The position numbers and the translations under genes were made by a program. From Polaromonas sp. (lineage in GTDB: Bacteria > Pseudomonadota > Gammaproteobacteria > Burkholderiales > Burkholderiaceae_C): a stretch of 64,000 nucleotides of DNA. Positions 39,475 to 47,488 of this stretch are shown here, one piece after another. The notes beneath the pieces were generated by a model that searched no databases, was not told the origin of the DNA, and saw only the letters and a program-made list of their open reading frames with translations. The DNA lies in assembly GCA_013298945.1 (NCBI GenBank), contig JAAFJR010000002.1, positions 124,001-188,000 of the forward strand, in the 5' to 3' direction. The number at the start of each line of letters is the position of its first letter. Position 1 is the stretch's first letter.

Positions 39475-39994
39475 AAATTTCAGGTTTTAGAATTTCCAGC
39501 TCAACCCGCGCCACACCCAGACGGGTGATGCCGATCAAATCAGCCGCCGCTCGCGACAAATCAAGCAATCTTCCCCGCACATAAGGCCCACGGTCATTCA
39601 CCCGGACGATGACGGACTTGCTGTTTTTAGGGTTAGTCACCTTCATCTGTGTGCCGAAAGGCAAGGTCAAATGTGCGGCTGTGAGCAGTTTTGAGCTGAA
39701 TTTTTCGCCACTGGCTGTGCGTCGGCCATGAAATTTAGCGGCATAAAAAGATGCTAAACCTATGATTCCGTCGGTTTTCGCTTCAATAGCGTGTTCTTCG
39801 GCTTTTGTGGTTTCAGCCTTGGTTTCCTTGGGTGCAACAACCGTTTCGATAACTGTTTCGGATAATTCAGTCGTTTTATCGGTCACGGGTTCAGATATTT
39901 GCACTTCTTGAGCAGACACAGCCAAACACCCGCAAAGAAGCGCACTGATGACTGCAAGTCGAGCTAGGTATCGTTTATTATTTAACTTCTTCAT
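39464..39994 (-). CDS. rlpA: RlpA-like septal ring lytic transglycosylase family protein
   Basis: About 176 residues: a signal peptide (RLAVISALLCGCLAVSAQ), a Thr/Glu-rich linker and a double-psi beta-barrel RlpA domain (about 90-170) with GLASFYAAKFHGRRTASGE and VRVNDRGPYVRGRLLDLS, including the catalytic Asp. No SPOR domain is present, so septal targeting by denuded glycan is not expected. ATG 39994 has GGA 7 bases upstream. The signal sequence contains LLCGC, so lipid modification is possible but the lipobox is imperfect. Confidence 0.88.
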   Translation of the reverse strand: MKKLNNKRYLARLAVISALLCGCLAVSAQEVQISEPVTDKTTELSETVIETVVAPKETKAETTKAEEHAIEAKTDGIIGLASFYAAKFHGRRTASGEKFSSKLLTAAHLTLPFGTQMKVTNPKNSKSVIVRVNDRGPYVRGRLLDLSRAAADLIGITRLGVARVELEILKPEIFKP

Positions 39995-40026
39995 CTTATT
40001 TCCATCTCTACAACAGATTGTCCACC

Positions 40027-40932
40027 ATGTCATCCACAAACCCAAAAAACTACGAATCCACCCCATCCAAAAAAGTCGCCTTCTTGGGCCTAGGCGTGAT
40101 GGGCTACCCAATGGCGGGGCATTTGCATTTAGCGGGGCACAGCGTGGTGGTGTATAACCGTTCTACTGCAAAATCTATAGCGTTTCAGGAAGAATATACG
40201 CCGGCTGCACATGGTTTAACCCCTGCAGAAGCGGTGAAAGACGCTGATATTGTGTTTTGCTGCGTGGGCAATGATGACGATTTGCGTAGCGTGGTTTTGG
40301 GTAATTCTGGTGCTTTCGCAGGCATGAAAAAAGGCGCTATTTTGGTGGACCACACCACCGCATCTGCCAATATCGCTCGCGAACTTTACGCTGCGGCTCA
40401 AGGATTAGGGCTGCATTTTGTCGATGCACCTGTGTCTGGCGGCCAAGCGGGTGCGCAAAACGGCATGTTGACCGTGATGTGCGGTGGCGACCAAGCCGCT
40501 TTTGACGCTGTGCAGCCCACAGCCATGGCGTTTTCCCGCGCTTTCACCCGCATGGGTGAGGCCGGGGCAGGGCAGCTGACCAAGATGGTGAACCAAATTT
40601 GTATTGCTGGTTTGGTGCAAGGCTTGTCAGAAGCCGTGGCTTTCGGCCAAAAAGCAGGTTTAGATGTGAACTTGGTGCTAGACGTCATCGGCAAAGGCGC
40701 CGCCCAAAGCTGGCAGCTAGACAACCGTGGCAAAACCATGGTGGCAGACAAGTTTGACTTCGGCTTTGCGGTGGATTGGATGCGTAAAGACCTAGGCCTG
40801 GTGCTTGACGAATCTAAACGCAACGGCGCAAGATTACCCGTCACCGCCTTGGTCGACCAGTTTTACGCAGACGTGCAAGCCATGGGCGGGCAGCGGTGGG
40901 ATACGTCTAGTTTAGTGAAGCGGTTGAAGTGA
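40027..40932 (+). CDS. NAD(P)-dependent beta-hydroxyacid dehydrogenase (3-hydroxyisobutyrate dehydrogenase family)
   Basis: About 301 residues. The Rossmann motif is VAFLGLGVMGYPMAGHL, then FVDAPVSGGQAGAQNG (substrate site) and the catalytic lysine in GAGQLTKMVNQI (about residue 178). Tartronate semialdehyde reductase, HIBADH and GLYR-type activities cannot be separated here. Residues 49-61 (KSIAFQEEYTPAA) come from a dispersed repeat, in the first Rossmann half after VYNRSTA. Alternative start TTG 40018; ATG 40027 chosen. Divergent from rlpA. Confidence 0.87.
   Translation: MSSTNPKNYESTPSKKVAFLGLGVMGYPMAGHLHLAGHSVVVYNRSTAKSIAFQEEYTPAAHGLTPAEAVKDADIVFCCVGNDDDLRSVVLGNSGAFAGMKKGAILVDHTTASANIARELYAAAQGLGLHFVDAPVSGGQAGAQNGMLTVMCGGDQAAFDAVQPTAMAFSRAFTRMGEAGAGQLTKMVNQICIAGLVQGLSEAVAFGQKAGLDVNLVLDVIGKGAAQSWQLDNRGKTMVADKFDFGFAVDWMRKDLGLVLDESKRNGARLPVTALVDQFYADVQAMGGQRWDTSSLVKRLK
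40171..40209 (-). repeat. Dispersed 45-bp repeat, copy H (inside the dehydrogenase gene)
   Basis: On the minus strand it reads GCCGGCGTATATTCTTCC then TGAAACGCTATAG. The gene reads the antisense side in the same frame as copies B, G and J (IAFQEEYTPAA). The stop-prone codon is CAG. Confidence 0.8.
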
Positions 40933-40950
40933 ATTTATAGGTAAAATTAC

Positions 40951-40996
40951 GCTACAACCGGCGTATTTATTGCCTAAGCAGCTATTAAATTTATAG
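40951..40996 (+). repeat. Dispersed 45-bp repeat, copy I
   Basis: Intergenic between the dehydrogenase and the convergent LysE-type gene. Reads ACCGGCGTATTTATTGCC, AAGCAGCTAT and TTTATAG; nearly identical to copy A in the right half. Confidence 0.92.
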
Positions 40997-41009
40997 TATT
41001 GTGGCTACG

Positions 41010-41624
41010 TTATTTCAACGGCAAAAACCAAATATGGTAAGCAATGCTCCACATCAAAAGTCCAATAATGACCTCTAAAACCACCCAAGTTTGCGCCTTG
41101 GCAAACAGCGGCCGCAGCAGCCGTGCGCCAAAGCCTAGGGTCAAAAACCAAGTGAAAGACGCTATCAGTGCGCCCACAGCGTAGTCGTATTGATGGGGTT
41201 TGTATTGCACGCTAATACCGCCTATCAACAACACCGTGTCTAGGTAAACATGCGGGTTCAGCAGCGTGAAGCCCAGCGCGGTGGCGACTGCAGTTTTGAG
41301 GCTAATCGTTTGGTTCAACGGCGTTTCCGCCATTGGCTGCGCATGTTTGTAAGCAGTCATAAAAGCCCGAAACCCGTAAACCACCAAAAACGTCACCCCA
41401 ACATACTTCACCCCCAGCAACGCCCACCCATATTGCCCAAACGTCGCCCCCGCAAACGTGACACCCAGCAAAATCAGCGCCGCATCCATAAACCCGCACA
41501 ACAGTGCAATGACCAAAACATGCTGCCGCATCAACCCCAGCTTCAAAACAAAAGCGTTTTGAGCGCCAATTGGGACGATGAGGGCTAGGCTGGTGAGGAA
41601 GCCGGACAGGAAGGCGTTGGACAT
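41010..41624 (-). CDS. argO: LysE/ArgO-family amino-acid exporter
   Basis: Inner-membrane exporter of 204 residues with about six membrane helices. The family's opening FLTSLALIVPIGAQNAFVLKLGL and the ATALGFTLLNPHVYLDTVLLIGG segment are conserved. Basic amino acids (arginine, lysine) are the usual substrates. No ArgP/LysG-type regulator gene is adjacent. Divergent from tsaD with a 59-base gap. Confidence 0.87.
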   Translation of the reverse strand: MSNAFLSGFLTSLALIVPIGAQNAFVLKLGLMRQHVLVIALLCGFMDAALILLGVTFAGATFGQYGWALLGVKYVGVTFLVVYGFRAFMTAYKHAQPMAETPLNQTISLKTAVATALGFTLLNPHVYLDTVLLIGGISVQYKPHQYDYAVGALIASFTWFLTLGFGARLLRPLFAKAQTWVVLEVIIGLLMWSIAYHIWFLPLK

Positions 41625-41683
41625 AGGTTAATAAAGTCAGGGATAGTCAGGTATTGAATTTAGCACAGCGTTAAACTCTCTCC

Positions 41684-42751
41684 ATGATCATTCTAGGCAT
41701 CGAATCCAGCTGCGACGAAACGGGCGTGGCACTTGTTAAAACCGAGGGCAGCGGCTTGCCTGTGCTGCTGGCGGACGCGTTGCACAGCCAGATTGAAATG
41801 CACCAAGCTTTTGGCGGGGTGGTGCCTGAGCTGGCCAGCCGCGACCATATTCGGCGCGTGCTGCCGCTGACTCGGCAAGTGTTGGACAAATCGGCGCTGA
41901 ACTTGGGCGATATCGACGTGGTGGCCTACACCAAGGGGCCGGGGCTGGCGGGGGCGCTGCTGGTGGGGTCGGGCGTGGCTTGTGCGCTGGGTGCGGCGCT
42001 GGGCAAGCCGGTGCTGGGGGTGCATCATTTGGAGGGGCATTTGCTGTCGCCATTTTTGAGCGCCGATCCGCCGGAGTTTCCATTTGTGGCGCTCTTGGTG
42101 TCTGGCGGGCACACGCAGCTGATGCGGGTGGATGGTGTGGGCAGTTACGAAATTTTGGGTGAAAGTGTGGACGATGCGGCAGGGGAGGCGTTTGACAAGT
42201 CCGCCAAGCTGATGGGCTTGCCGTATCCGGGCGGGCCAGGCTTGGCGAAGCTAGCGGTGGGCGGCAATGAAAAAGCCTTTAAACTGCCGCGCCCGCTTTT
42301 GCACAGCGGCGATTTGAACTTCTCATTCGCGGGGCTGAAAACGGCCGTGCTTGTGCAGATCAAAAAACTGGTGGAGCAAGAGGGCGTGCCCGTCGAGCAG
42401 TTTTCACCGGCTTTGATGGCAGATATTGCGGCGTCAACGCAAGCAGCGATTGTGGATGTGCTGGTGCGCAAATCAGGCACCGCGCTGCTACAAACTGGGT
42501 TGAAGCGGCTGGTGGTGGCCGGCGGCGTGGGGGCCAACCAGCGGTTACGGCAGCAACTCAATGCAGTCTGCGCTTTAAACGGCGTGCGGGTGCACTACCC
42601 AGAGCTGGCGTTGTGTACCGACAACGGCGCGATGATCGCCATGGCAGCAGCGATGCGGCTGCAAAGCGGCCAGCAAAAAGCCAACACGGATTACGCTTTT
42701 GACGTGAAACCGCGTTGGCCTCTGGATTCGCTGGTGAAGCAGGCTGCGTAA
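41684..42751 (+). CDS. tsaD: tRNA N6-adenosine threonylcarbamoyltransferase
   Basis: Transfers the threonylcarbamoyl group to A37 of ANN-decoding tRNAs, together with TsaB/TsaE. 355 residues with the ASKHA fold: [13 protein letters not shown] at the start, iron-binding His115 and His119 in [10 protein letters not shown], and the C-terminal [11 protein letters not shown] with the third metal ligand. The local sequence is more GC-rich than its neighbours. It converges on hsp20 with a 27-base gap lacking a recognisable terminator. Confidence 0.97.
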   Translation: MIILGIESSCDETGVALVKTEGSGLPVLLADALHSQIEMHQAFGGVVPELASRDHIRRVLPLTRQVLDKSALNLGDIDVVAYTKGPGLAGALLVGSGVACALGAALGKPVLGVHHLEGHLLSPFLSADPPEFPFVALLVSGGHTQLMRVDGVGSYEILGESVDDAAGEAFDKSAKLMGLPYPGGPGLAKLAVGGNEKAFKLPRPLLHSGDLNFSFAGLKTAVLVQIKKLVEQEGVPVEQFSPALMADIAASTQAAIVDVLVRKSGTALLQTGLKRLVVAGGVGANQRLRQQLNAVCALNGVRVHYPELALCTDNGAMIAMAAAMRLQSGQQKANTDYAFDVKPRWPLDSLVKQAA

Positions 42752-42778
42752 CGTTAAAGCCTGCTCAATGCTTGGTAG

Positions 42779-43156
42779 TTAGTGAATCGGCAACTGCGTG
42801 ACCTTGTTCACCGGTACCAGTTTGGCAAGTTTCAGGGTCAACACGCCGTTTTCCAGCTTGGCTTCACTGGCTGAAACGTCGATGTCTTGCGGCAGCTCGT
42901 AGGCGGCTTTGTATTGGCGCTTGGCGTCTGCCACGGTCTCTAGGCGAACAACATTGCCTTCAATACCAATCGTGAGCTGTTCTTTGGCAATGCCTGGCAC
43001 ATCAAAGCTGAAGGTGTAGCTGGTGTCGTCTTGCGCCAGATCAGAGCTAGGTTGGCCTGTCACACCTAAAGCTGCATTGTTCAGGGCATGGCTAAAAGCA
43101 TTGTTGAGTGCGTGGTTGTAAGCAGCACGGCGCACCAAAGTGGGTGTATAAAACAT
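42779..43156 (-). CDS. Small heat shock protein (Hsp20/alpha-crystallin family)
   Basis: ATP-independent holdase of 125 residues. The alpha-crystallin domain (about 38-118) includes TSYTFSFDVPGIAKEQLTIGIEGNVVRLE and the closing LENGVLTLKLAKL. The C-terminal QLPIH supplies an I/L-x-I-type assembly motif. A strong AGGAG lies before the ATG. I could not find a convincing sigma-32 promoter in the 265 bases upstream. Confidence 0.92.
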   Translation of the reverse strand: MFYTPTLVRRAAYNHALNNAFSHALNNAALGVTGQPSSDLAQDDTSYTFSFDVPGIAKEQLTIGIEGNVVRLETVADAKRQYKAAYELPQDIDVSASEAKLENGVLTLKLAKLVPVNKVTQLPIH

Positions 43157-43421
43157 GGTTGAAAACTCCTATAAGCAAAATACAAAAAACAACGTATGGA
43201 CGCGTGTCACAAACGTCACACTTTGCGGCAGTTTCAGCAAAAGGAACTATCGCATGCAGTGGTATCTAGGCTCTGCAAAATGGATTTCAATAGAGAAAAT
43301 GAATGAATAAATTTGCAGTCAAGGCCTTGAAAAATACGAGTTTGTATACGGCCTAGGGTGTTGGATTCATTGCCACTTTTTAAGCAACTAAAAGCTATTC
43401 AAGGCCAATCAAGGCAGATAA
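43157..43421. other. Divergent intergenic region between hsp20 and the solute-binding protein gene
   Basis: 265 bases without a supported gene. It must contain both promoters; nothing specific was recognised beyond AT-rich stretches. Confidence 0.35.
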
Positions 43422-43523
43422 ATGAACACGTATAAGATACAATTTATAATTACTAATAATAAAATGAAAGAAAATTGCATGGAAAACTGTTTAGAAGTTT
43501 GGTTCAAAAATAAGTTTGTAGCA

Positions 43524-44789
43524 ATGGTGAAAGTGGCGAGAATGACGGTTTTGGCTGCGTTCGGGTTGAGCATGGCAGGGGCGGTTTATGCACAAACTGT
43601 GCCTTCGCCCAACCTCAAAATCGCCATGATCGAAGGTTTGAGCGGCCCGTTCGGCAACACGGGGGAAGCGGTGTTCCGCAACTTGCTGTGGGCGACGGAG
43701 CGGGTGAATGCTAGGAACGGTGTCAAACTGAACCTGAAACGCTACGACAGCAAAGGCCAAGCGGAAGAAGCGCTGTCGATGTTGCGTGCTGCCATAGACG
43801 ACGGTGCGCATGTCATCATGCAGGGTAATTCATCAGCGACGGCAGCGGCACTGATAGATGCGATCAACAAACACAACGAGCGTGAGCCATCAAAACGCGT
43901 GCTTTTTTTGAACTACGCAGCGGTTGACCCTGTTTTAACCAATGAAAAATGCAGCCCGTGGCATTTCCGCTTCGACGCCCATGCCGACATGCGTATGTCA
44001 GCGCTGATGGACGTTCTCAAAGACGATAAAGCACTGAAGAGCATCTACATCATCGGGCAAGATTACAGCTTCGGCCAAGCCGTGTCTAAGGAAGCAAAGC
44101 GTCAATTGGCATTGTTGCGCCCTGATATTGCACTAGCGGGTGACGAGCTGCACCCGCTGGGGCGCGTTAAAGATTTCATGCCCTACGCCGCCAAAATCAA
44201 AGCCAGCGGTGCGCAGGCGGTGTTGACGGGGAATTTTGGCAACGATTTGACGCTGCTGATCAAAGCCGCCAAAGAAGTCGGGTTTGAGGGCAAGTTTTAC
44301 ACGTTTTATGGCAATGCGCTGGGCGCACCTGCTGCCATTGGGGAGGCGGGTATCGGTAAAGTCGTCGCCGTGGCAGACTGGTTGCCAAATGTGCCGACTG
44401 CTGCGAGCGAGGCGTTTTATAAGTCTTTCAAAGCGCGTTTCCCCAACCCTGCAGACGATTATGTGCATATGCGGATGCAGCTGATGATGGAAGCACTTGC
44501 ACAGTCGGTTGATAAAACAGTCGCTATAAGCAAATCAAACGCTATAGATTTAATAGCTGTTCAGGCAACATTGTCGCCGGCTAGCGTCACTTTTTTAGGT
44601 CAAACTGGGGTTATGCGAGCGACTGACCATCAGTTTCAGCAGCCCTTGGTCGTGGGGCTGATGGACAAGCTGGGCACGCTTGGGGTGAAGTTTGACGTGG
44701 AAGGTTCGGGCTACGGGTTTCGCGTGATCAAGCAGATCAGCGCTAAGGCAGCGGAGCAGCCAACGAGCTGCAAAATGGCAGGGATTTAA
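43524..44789 (+). CDS. Branched-chain-type ABC transporter substrate-binding protein
   Basis: Periplasmic type I binding protein (Peripla_BP_6/LivJ-like) of about 421 residues. The signal peptide is VKVARMTVLAAFGLSMAGAVYA; the mature part begins KIAMIEGLSGPFGNTGEAV. The frame is open back to ATG 43422, which has AAGG upstream, but that stretch looks like intergenic DNA and would give a 35-residue leader; 43464 and 43479 are other choices. Residues about 340-355 (IAVQATLSPAS) come from a dispersed repeat, in the loop before VMRATDHQFQQPLVVG. No permease or ATPase genes lie next to it. Substrate unknown. Confidence 0.82.
   Translation: MVKVARMTVLAAFGLSMAGAVYAQTVPSPNLKIAMIEGLSGPFGNTGEAVFRNLLWATERVNARNGVKLNLKRYDSKGQAEEALSMLRAAIDDGAHVIMQGNSSATAAALIDAINKHNEREPSKRVLFLNYAAVDPVLTNEKCSPWHFRFDAHADMRMSALMDVLKDDKALKSIYIIGQDYSFGQAVSKEAKRQLALLRPDIALAGDELHPLGRVKDFMPYAAKIKASGAQAVLTGNFGNDLTLLIKAAKEVGFEGKFYTFYGNALGAPAAIGEAGIGKVVAVADWLPNVPTAASEAFYKSFKARFPNPADDYVHMRMQLMMEALAQSVDKTVAISKSNAIDLIAVQATLSPASVTFLGQTGVMRATDHQFQQPLVVGLMDKLGTLGVKFDVEGSGYGFRVIKQISAKAAEQPTSCKMAGI
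44541..44586 (-). repeat. Dispersed 45-bp repeat, copy J (inside the solute-binding protein gene)
   Basis: On the minus strand it reads GCCGGCGACAATGTTGCC then TGAACAGCTAT and TCTATAGC. The gene reads the antisense side (DLIAVQATLSPAS), same frame as copies B, G and H; the stop-prone codon is CAG. Confidence 0.88.
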
Positions 44790-45013
44790 CCTCTTGTTAA
44801 ACCCGCGCAAGCTCCTGCATTCACTTGACCGCGACATTCGCGGAGCAGTCGACGCTCGCGGTCTTTAGTGCTTTCGGCCGAGCCAGCTTCTTGTTTAACT
44901 TTTACAGATTTACTGGATTTGGTTTTTTTCTTCGCCGCAAAAGCAGGCGATGTTCCCATAGCTGCGACGCCCAAGCATAGGCAAGCAATTAGTGATCTCG
45001 TGAATTTATTCAT
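44786..45013 (-). CDS. Small secreted basic protein of unknown function
   Basis: 75 residues: signal peptide (FTRSLIACLCLGVAAMGTSPAFA) followed by a Lys/Ser-rich mature region and a Cys pair (LRECRGQ, GACAGLT). ATG 45013 has GGGG about 6 bases upstream. Its stop overlaps the 3' end of the binding-protein gene by 4 bases, tail to tail. I recognise short exported proteins of this style in Burkholderiales but no function. Confidence 0.6.
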   Translation of the reverse strand: MNKFTRSLIACLCLGVAAMGTSPAFAAKKKTKSSKSVKVKQEAGSAESTKDRERRLLRECRGQVNAGACAGLTRG

Positions 45014-45090
45014 ATAAAGCCCCGTGCAGTTTGAGTTATTCAAGACTGCATTGTGCACTATCTGAGCGATAGCTTAAATAGCTGATATGG

Positions 45091-45270
45091 TTATTTGGGC
45101 AAAGAGCAATGCGCCCCAGTTGGTGCTTTGCCTGAACCAGCAGCGATCAAAGGCGGCTCTTGGCGCAAATCAATCTCTGCTGATTTCGCAAAATCCCAAG
45201 CGATAAATGCAATTAATAGTACCCAGAAAATGAGGCTGAACACGGATTGTTTGTTTTCAAGGAGTTTCAT
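45091..45270 (-). CDS. Small single-pass membrane protein
   Basis: 59 residues starting MKLLENKQSVFSLIFWVLLI, one membrane helix (about 10-27), then DLRQEPPLIAAGSGKAPTG and a terminal Cys (AHCSLPK). The ATG at 45270 has a strong AGGAG 6 bases upstream; the frame runs further back to 45639 but that part overlaps the YeeE/YedE gene. It follows that gene by 11 bases and is probably an operon partner in sulfur handling. Function unknown. Confidence 0.7.
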   Translation of the reverse strand: MKLLENKQSVFSLIFWVLLIAFIAWDFAKSAEIDLRQEPPLIAAGSGKAPTGAHCSLPK

Positions 45271-45281
45271 GTTTCGCTCCT

Positions 45282-46385
45282 TTATTCCGCGTTGCCATCG
45301 TTGAACACGGCTTGTCGAATCTTCAAGCCAATCAGCGTACCTGCAAACGCCAGAGGCAGCCAAATCCAGCCATGCAAGCTTCCGGTGGAGATGCCGCTGA
45401 GCATCGCGCCCACATTGCAGCCAAATGCTAAACGCGAGCTGTAGCCCATCACCAAACCCGCCAGCAAACCCACAGCCCATTGTTTGGCAGTGAGGGTTTG
45501 GAGTTGATTGTTTGTGCCACCAGATGATTTCTTCATGCTCACCCACAACGCTCCCGCCAAGATGCCAATGTTGGTGATGGAGGTGACGTCCAGCAAGACA
45601 GACTCGCTCAAATGTTTGGCATTGCTCGCTTGCGACCAAAAGGCGTTAGCAGTGGGGTCAAACAATCCGGTGGCGGTGACCAACTTACCCGCCCACAAAC
45701 CAAAGCCATAAACCACGCCCCAAGGTTGCCCAGCTAAAACCAAATTCAGCGTTGCAAATACAGCCAAAAATACCGAACCCCAAACCCAGCGCTTGCTGAA
45801 CCATGTTTTGCCAGCACCCACCCACAGCCTCATCAACGCTGCCAGACCCAAAAGTAAATGTCCCGTTACTAGGAGTGCAACAGGCACGCCCAAAGACTGT
45901 ACAAAACCAACTGGTTCAACTTGCCCCAACGCCAGCCAACCCTGCAAATGCGAGGCGCCTAAAAAACTGCCCAGTGCAAAGAGTGGCAATATCCCCATGT
46001 TCAGCGGAAACCCCAAACCCGCTTTATACAAAGTGCCAGAGCCGCAGCCGTCTGCCACTTGCATGGCTATGCCAAACACAAAAGCCCCGACAATCAGGCT
46101 GATGCTCGGAGGCCCTAATGCCGCTTGTAATTCTGGAAATTGACCCAGCAATGGCATGGCTAAAAGTGCAGCCAAAGCCAGTAAAAGCAATTGCCCAGCC
46201 GCACCGCTAGGGTCGCGCTGCGTTACCAACTGTCGCCAGCCCGTTGTAAAACCAAAGCGTGCCGCAGCTAAAGTTGCGCCTAAACCGATACCGACTAAAA
46301 ACAGTACGGCTTGGCGTACATAAACGCTGAGCAGCAAAAACGCAAAAAACGCCGCCAAGGCGGCAGAAAATAGCCAACGCTTCAT
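45282..46385 (-). CDS. YeeE/YedE family sulfur-compound transporter
   Basis: Polytopic membrane protein of 367 residues with about 9-10 helices. The family's two cysteine motifs are both present: DGCGSGTLYKAG (Cys114) and AFGCNVGAMLSGI near the C-terminus. In characterised members (TsuA) such cysteines relay thiosulfate across the membrane. The gene lies between an exported rhodanese (15 bases upstream) and the small membrane protein, which supports import of thiosulfate or a related sulfur species. Confidence 0.87.
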   Translation of the reverse strand: MKRWLFSAALAAFFAFLLLSVYVRQAVLFLVGIGLGATLAAARFGFTTGWRQLVTQRDPSGAAGQLLLLALAALLAMPLLGQFPELQAALGPPSISLIVGAFVFGIAMQVADGCGSGTLYKAGLGFPLNMGILPLFALGSFLGASHLQGWLALGQVEPVGFVQSLGVPVALLVTGHLLLGLAALMRLWVGAGKTWFSKRWVWGSVFLAVFATLNLVLAGQPWGVVYGFGLWAGKLVTATGLFDPTANAFWSQASNAKHLSESVLLDVTSITNIGILAGALWVSMKKSSGGTNNQLQTLTAKQWAVGLLAGLVMGYSSRLAFGCNVGAMLSGISTGSLHGWIWLPLAFAGTLIGLKIRQAVFNDGNAE

Positions 46386-46400
46386 GTCACGATATCCTAA

Positions 46401-47357
46401 TTACTTGTCAGACCAAAGCTTGGCGTCAATCATGAGTTGTTTGGCACGATTCGGCACGTTGCTCATGGGCAAACTGGCGTCTTGTGACCAGTCTTGCAAA
46501 GAGCCTGCATAGAGTTTGGCGTTGGGTTGACCTAGCAATTCGGAGGCTGCAAACCAGTTGATGGCAGACCAATGGCCGGTGTTGCAAAAAGCTATTGTTG
46601 GGGTTTGGGGTTTCACGTTACTTGCCGCCCATATTTTTTTAGCATTATCTGGTGTTACAAAGCTGGCGAAGTTAGGGTTGTTAGGAATAAACCATTTTTC
46701 AAATGACAAATTGCTCGCACCTTTGATGGTACCTGGCACTTTAACCAAGGCGTGGCGTGTATCGCCATTGAAAAAAGCTTCTGGTCGTGAGTCCATCACC
46801 GCCACTTGACCTGAGCTAACGGCTTTCGCAACTTCAGCGCGGTCTGCGGTCCATTTGCCTGAGCGCGTTGGCACATAAGTTGAAGCAGGTATTTTGGGGA
46901 CTTCATCGTCATACAACATACCAGCTTGCAGCCAAGCTTTCATGCCACCGTTCAAAATAGATACCTCTTTGATGCCGTGTTCTTTCAGCACCCAATACAC
47001 CCAAGCTGCGGTACCAAAGTCGATGCTATCCACACCGGTAGACACCAATACAGTGGGCGTCGTAGCGGTCAAACCATGTTTTTGCATGAGTTGTGTCAAC
47101 TTCTCCAAACTCGGTAGTTGTGCTGGGTTTGTAGTCGGGCCGCGCCACTCTTCAAAAGGCGAGTTAGAGGCAATTTCAATGTGGTTGTCTTTGTAAGAGT
47201 TTGCTTTGCGGATATCAATGACCCGAATCGGGTTGGTTTGGCTTTGTGGCTGCTTTAGAAGAGCAGACAACTCTCCTGCACTTAACAAAGGCGCAGCCGC
47301 CCAGCCAGTACTTAACCAAAAGGTGGATATACATACGAATAAAAAGCGTTTCAACAT
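46401..47357 (-). CDS. Exported sulfurtransferase with two rhodanese domains
   Basis: 318 residues. A signal peptide (FLFVCISTFWLSTGWAAA) targets it to the periplasm. Two rhodanese domains follow: an inactive N-terminal one (about 25-160) and a C-terminal one (about 175-310) with catalytic Cys258 in IAFCNTGHWSA. Thiosulfate or 3-mercaptopyruvate sulfurtransferase activity is likely. It is the first gene of a three-gene operon with the YeeE/YedE transporter and a small membrane protein; probably it loads or processes sulfur at the transporter's outer face (inference). Confidence 0.87.
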   Translation of the reverse strand: MLKRFLFVCISTFWLSTGWAAAPLLSAGELSALLKQPQSQTNPIRVIDIRKANSYKDNHIEIASNSPFEEWRGPTTNPAQLPSLEKLTQLMQKHGLTATTPTVLVSTGVDSIDFGTAAWVYWVLKEHGIKEVSILNGGMKAWLQAGMLYDDEVPKIPASTYVPTRSGKWTADRAEVAKAVSSGQVAVMDSRPEAFFNGDTRHALVKVPGTIKGASNLSFEKWFIPNNPNFASFVTPDNAKKIWAASNVKPQTPTIAFCNTGHWSAINWFAASELLGQPNAKLYAGSLQDWSQDASLPMSNVPNRAKQLMIDAKLWSDK

Positions 47358-47398
47358 GAATTCCTCAAACCATTCTTTTAAAATTTACCATATGTATT

Positions 47399-47427
47399 TT
47401 GACAATCAAATGCCCTGCAACATATAT
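47399..47427 (+). promoter_or_regulatory. Predicted sigma-70 promoter for the dioxygenase gene
   Basis: TTGACA (47399-47404), a 17-base spacer, and ATATAT (47422-47427), about 60 bases before the start codon. A TGACAA/TTGTCA inverted repeat (47400-47405, 47432-47437) brackets it. The region is shared with the divergent rhodanese gene. Confidence 0.55.
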
Positions 47428-47488
47428 AACGTTGTCATTTTAATATAACCTGTCGTAATAATGTATCTACTGATTCATCTCTAAAAAC

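Noticed and set aside
43157-43421. Sigma-32 promoter for hsp20
   Set aside because: A CTTGAC-like -35 can be found on the minus strand, but no CCCCAT-type -10 lies at a usable distance.
45271-45639. Upstream extension of the 59-residue membrane protein
   Set aside because: It overlaps the YeeE/YedE gene out of frame; the strong AGGAG supports ATG 45270.
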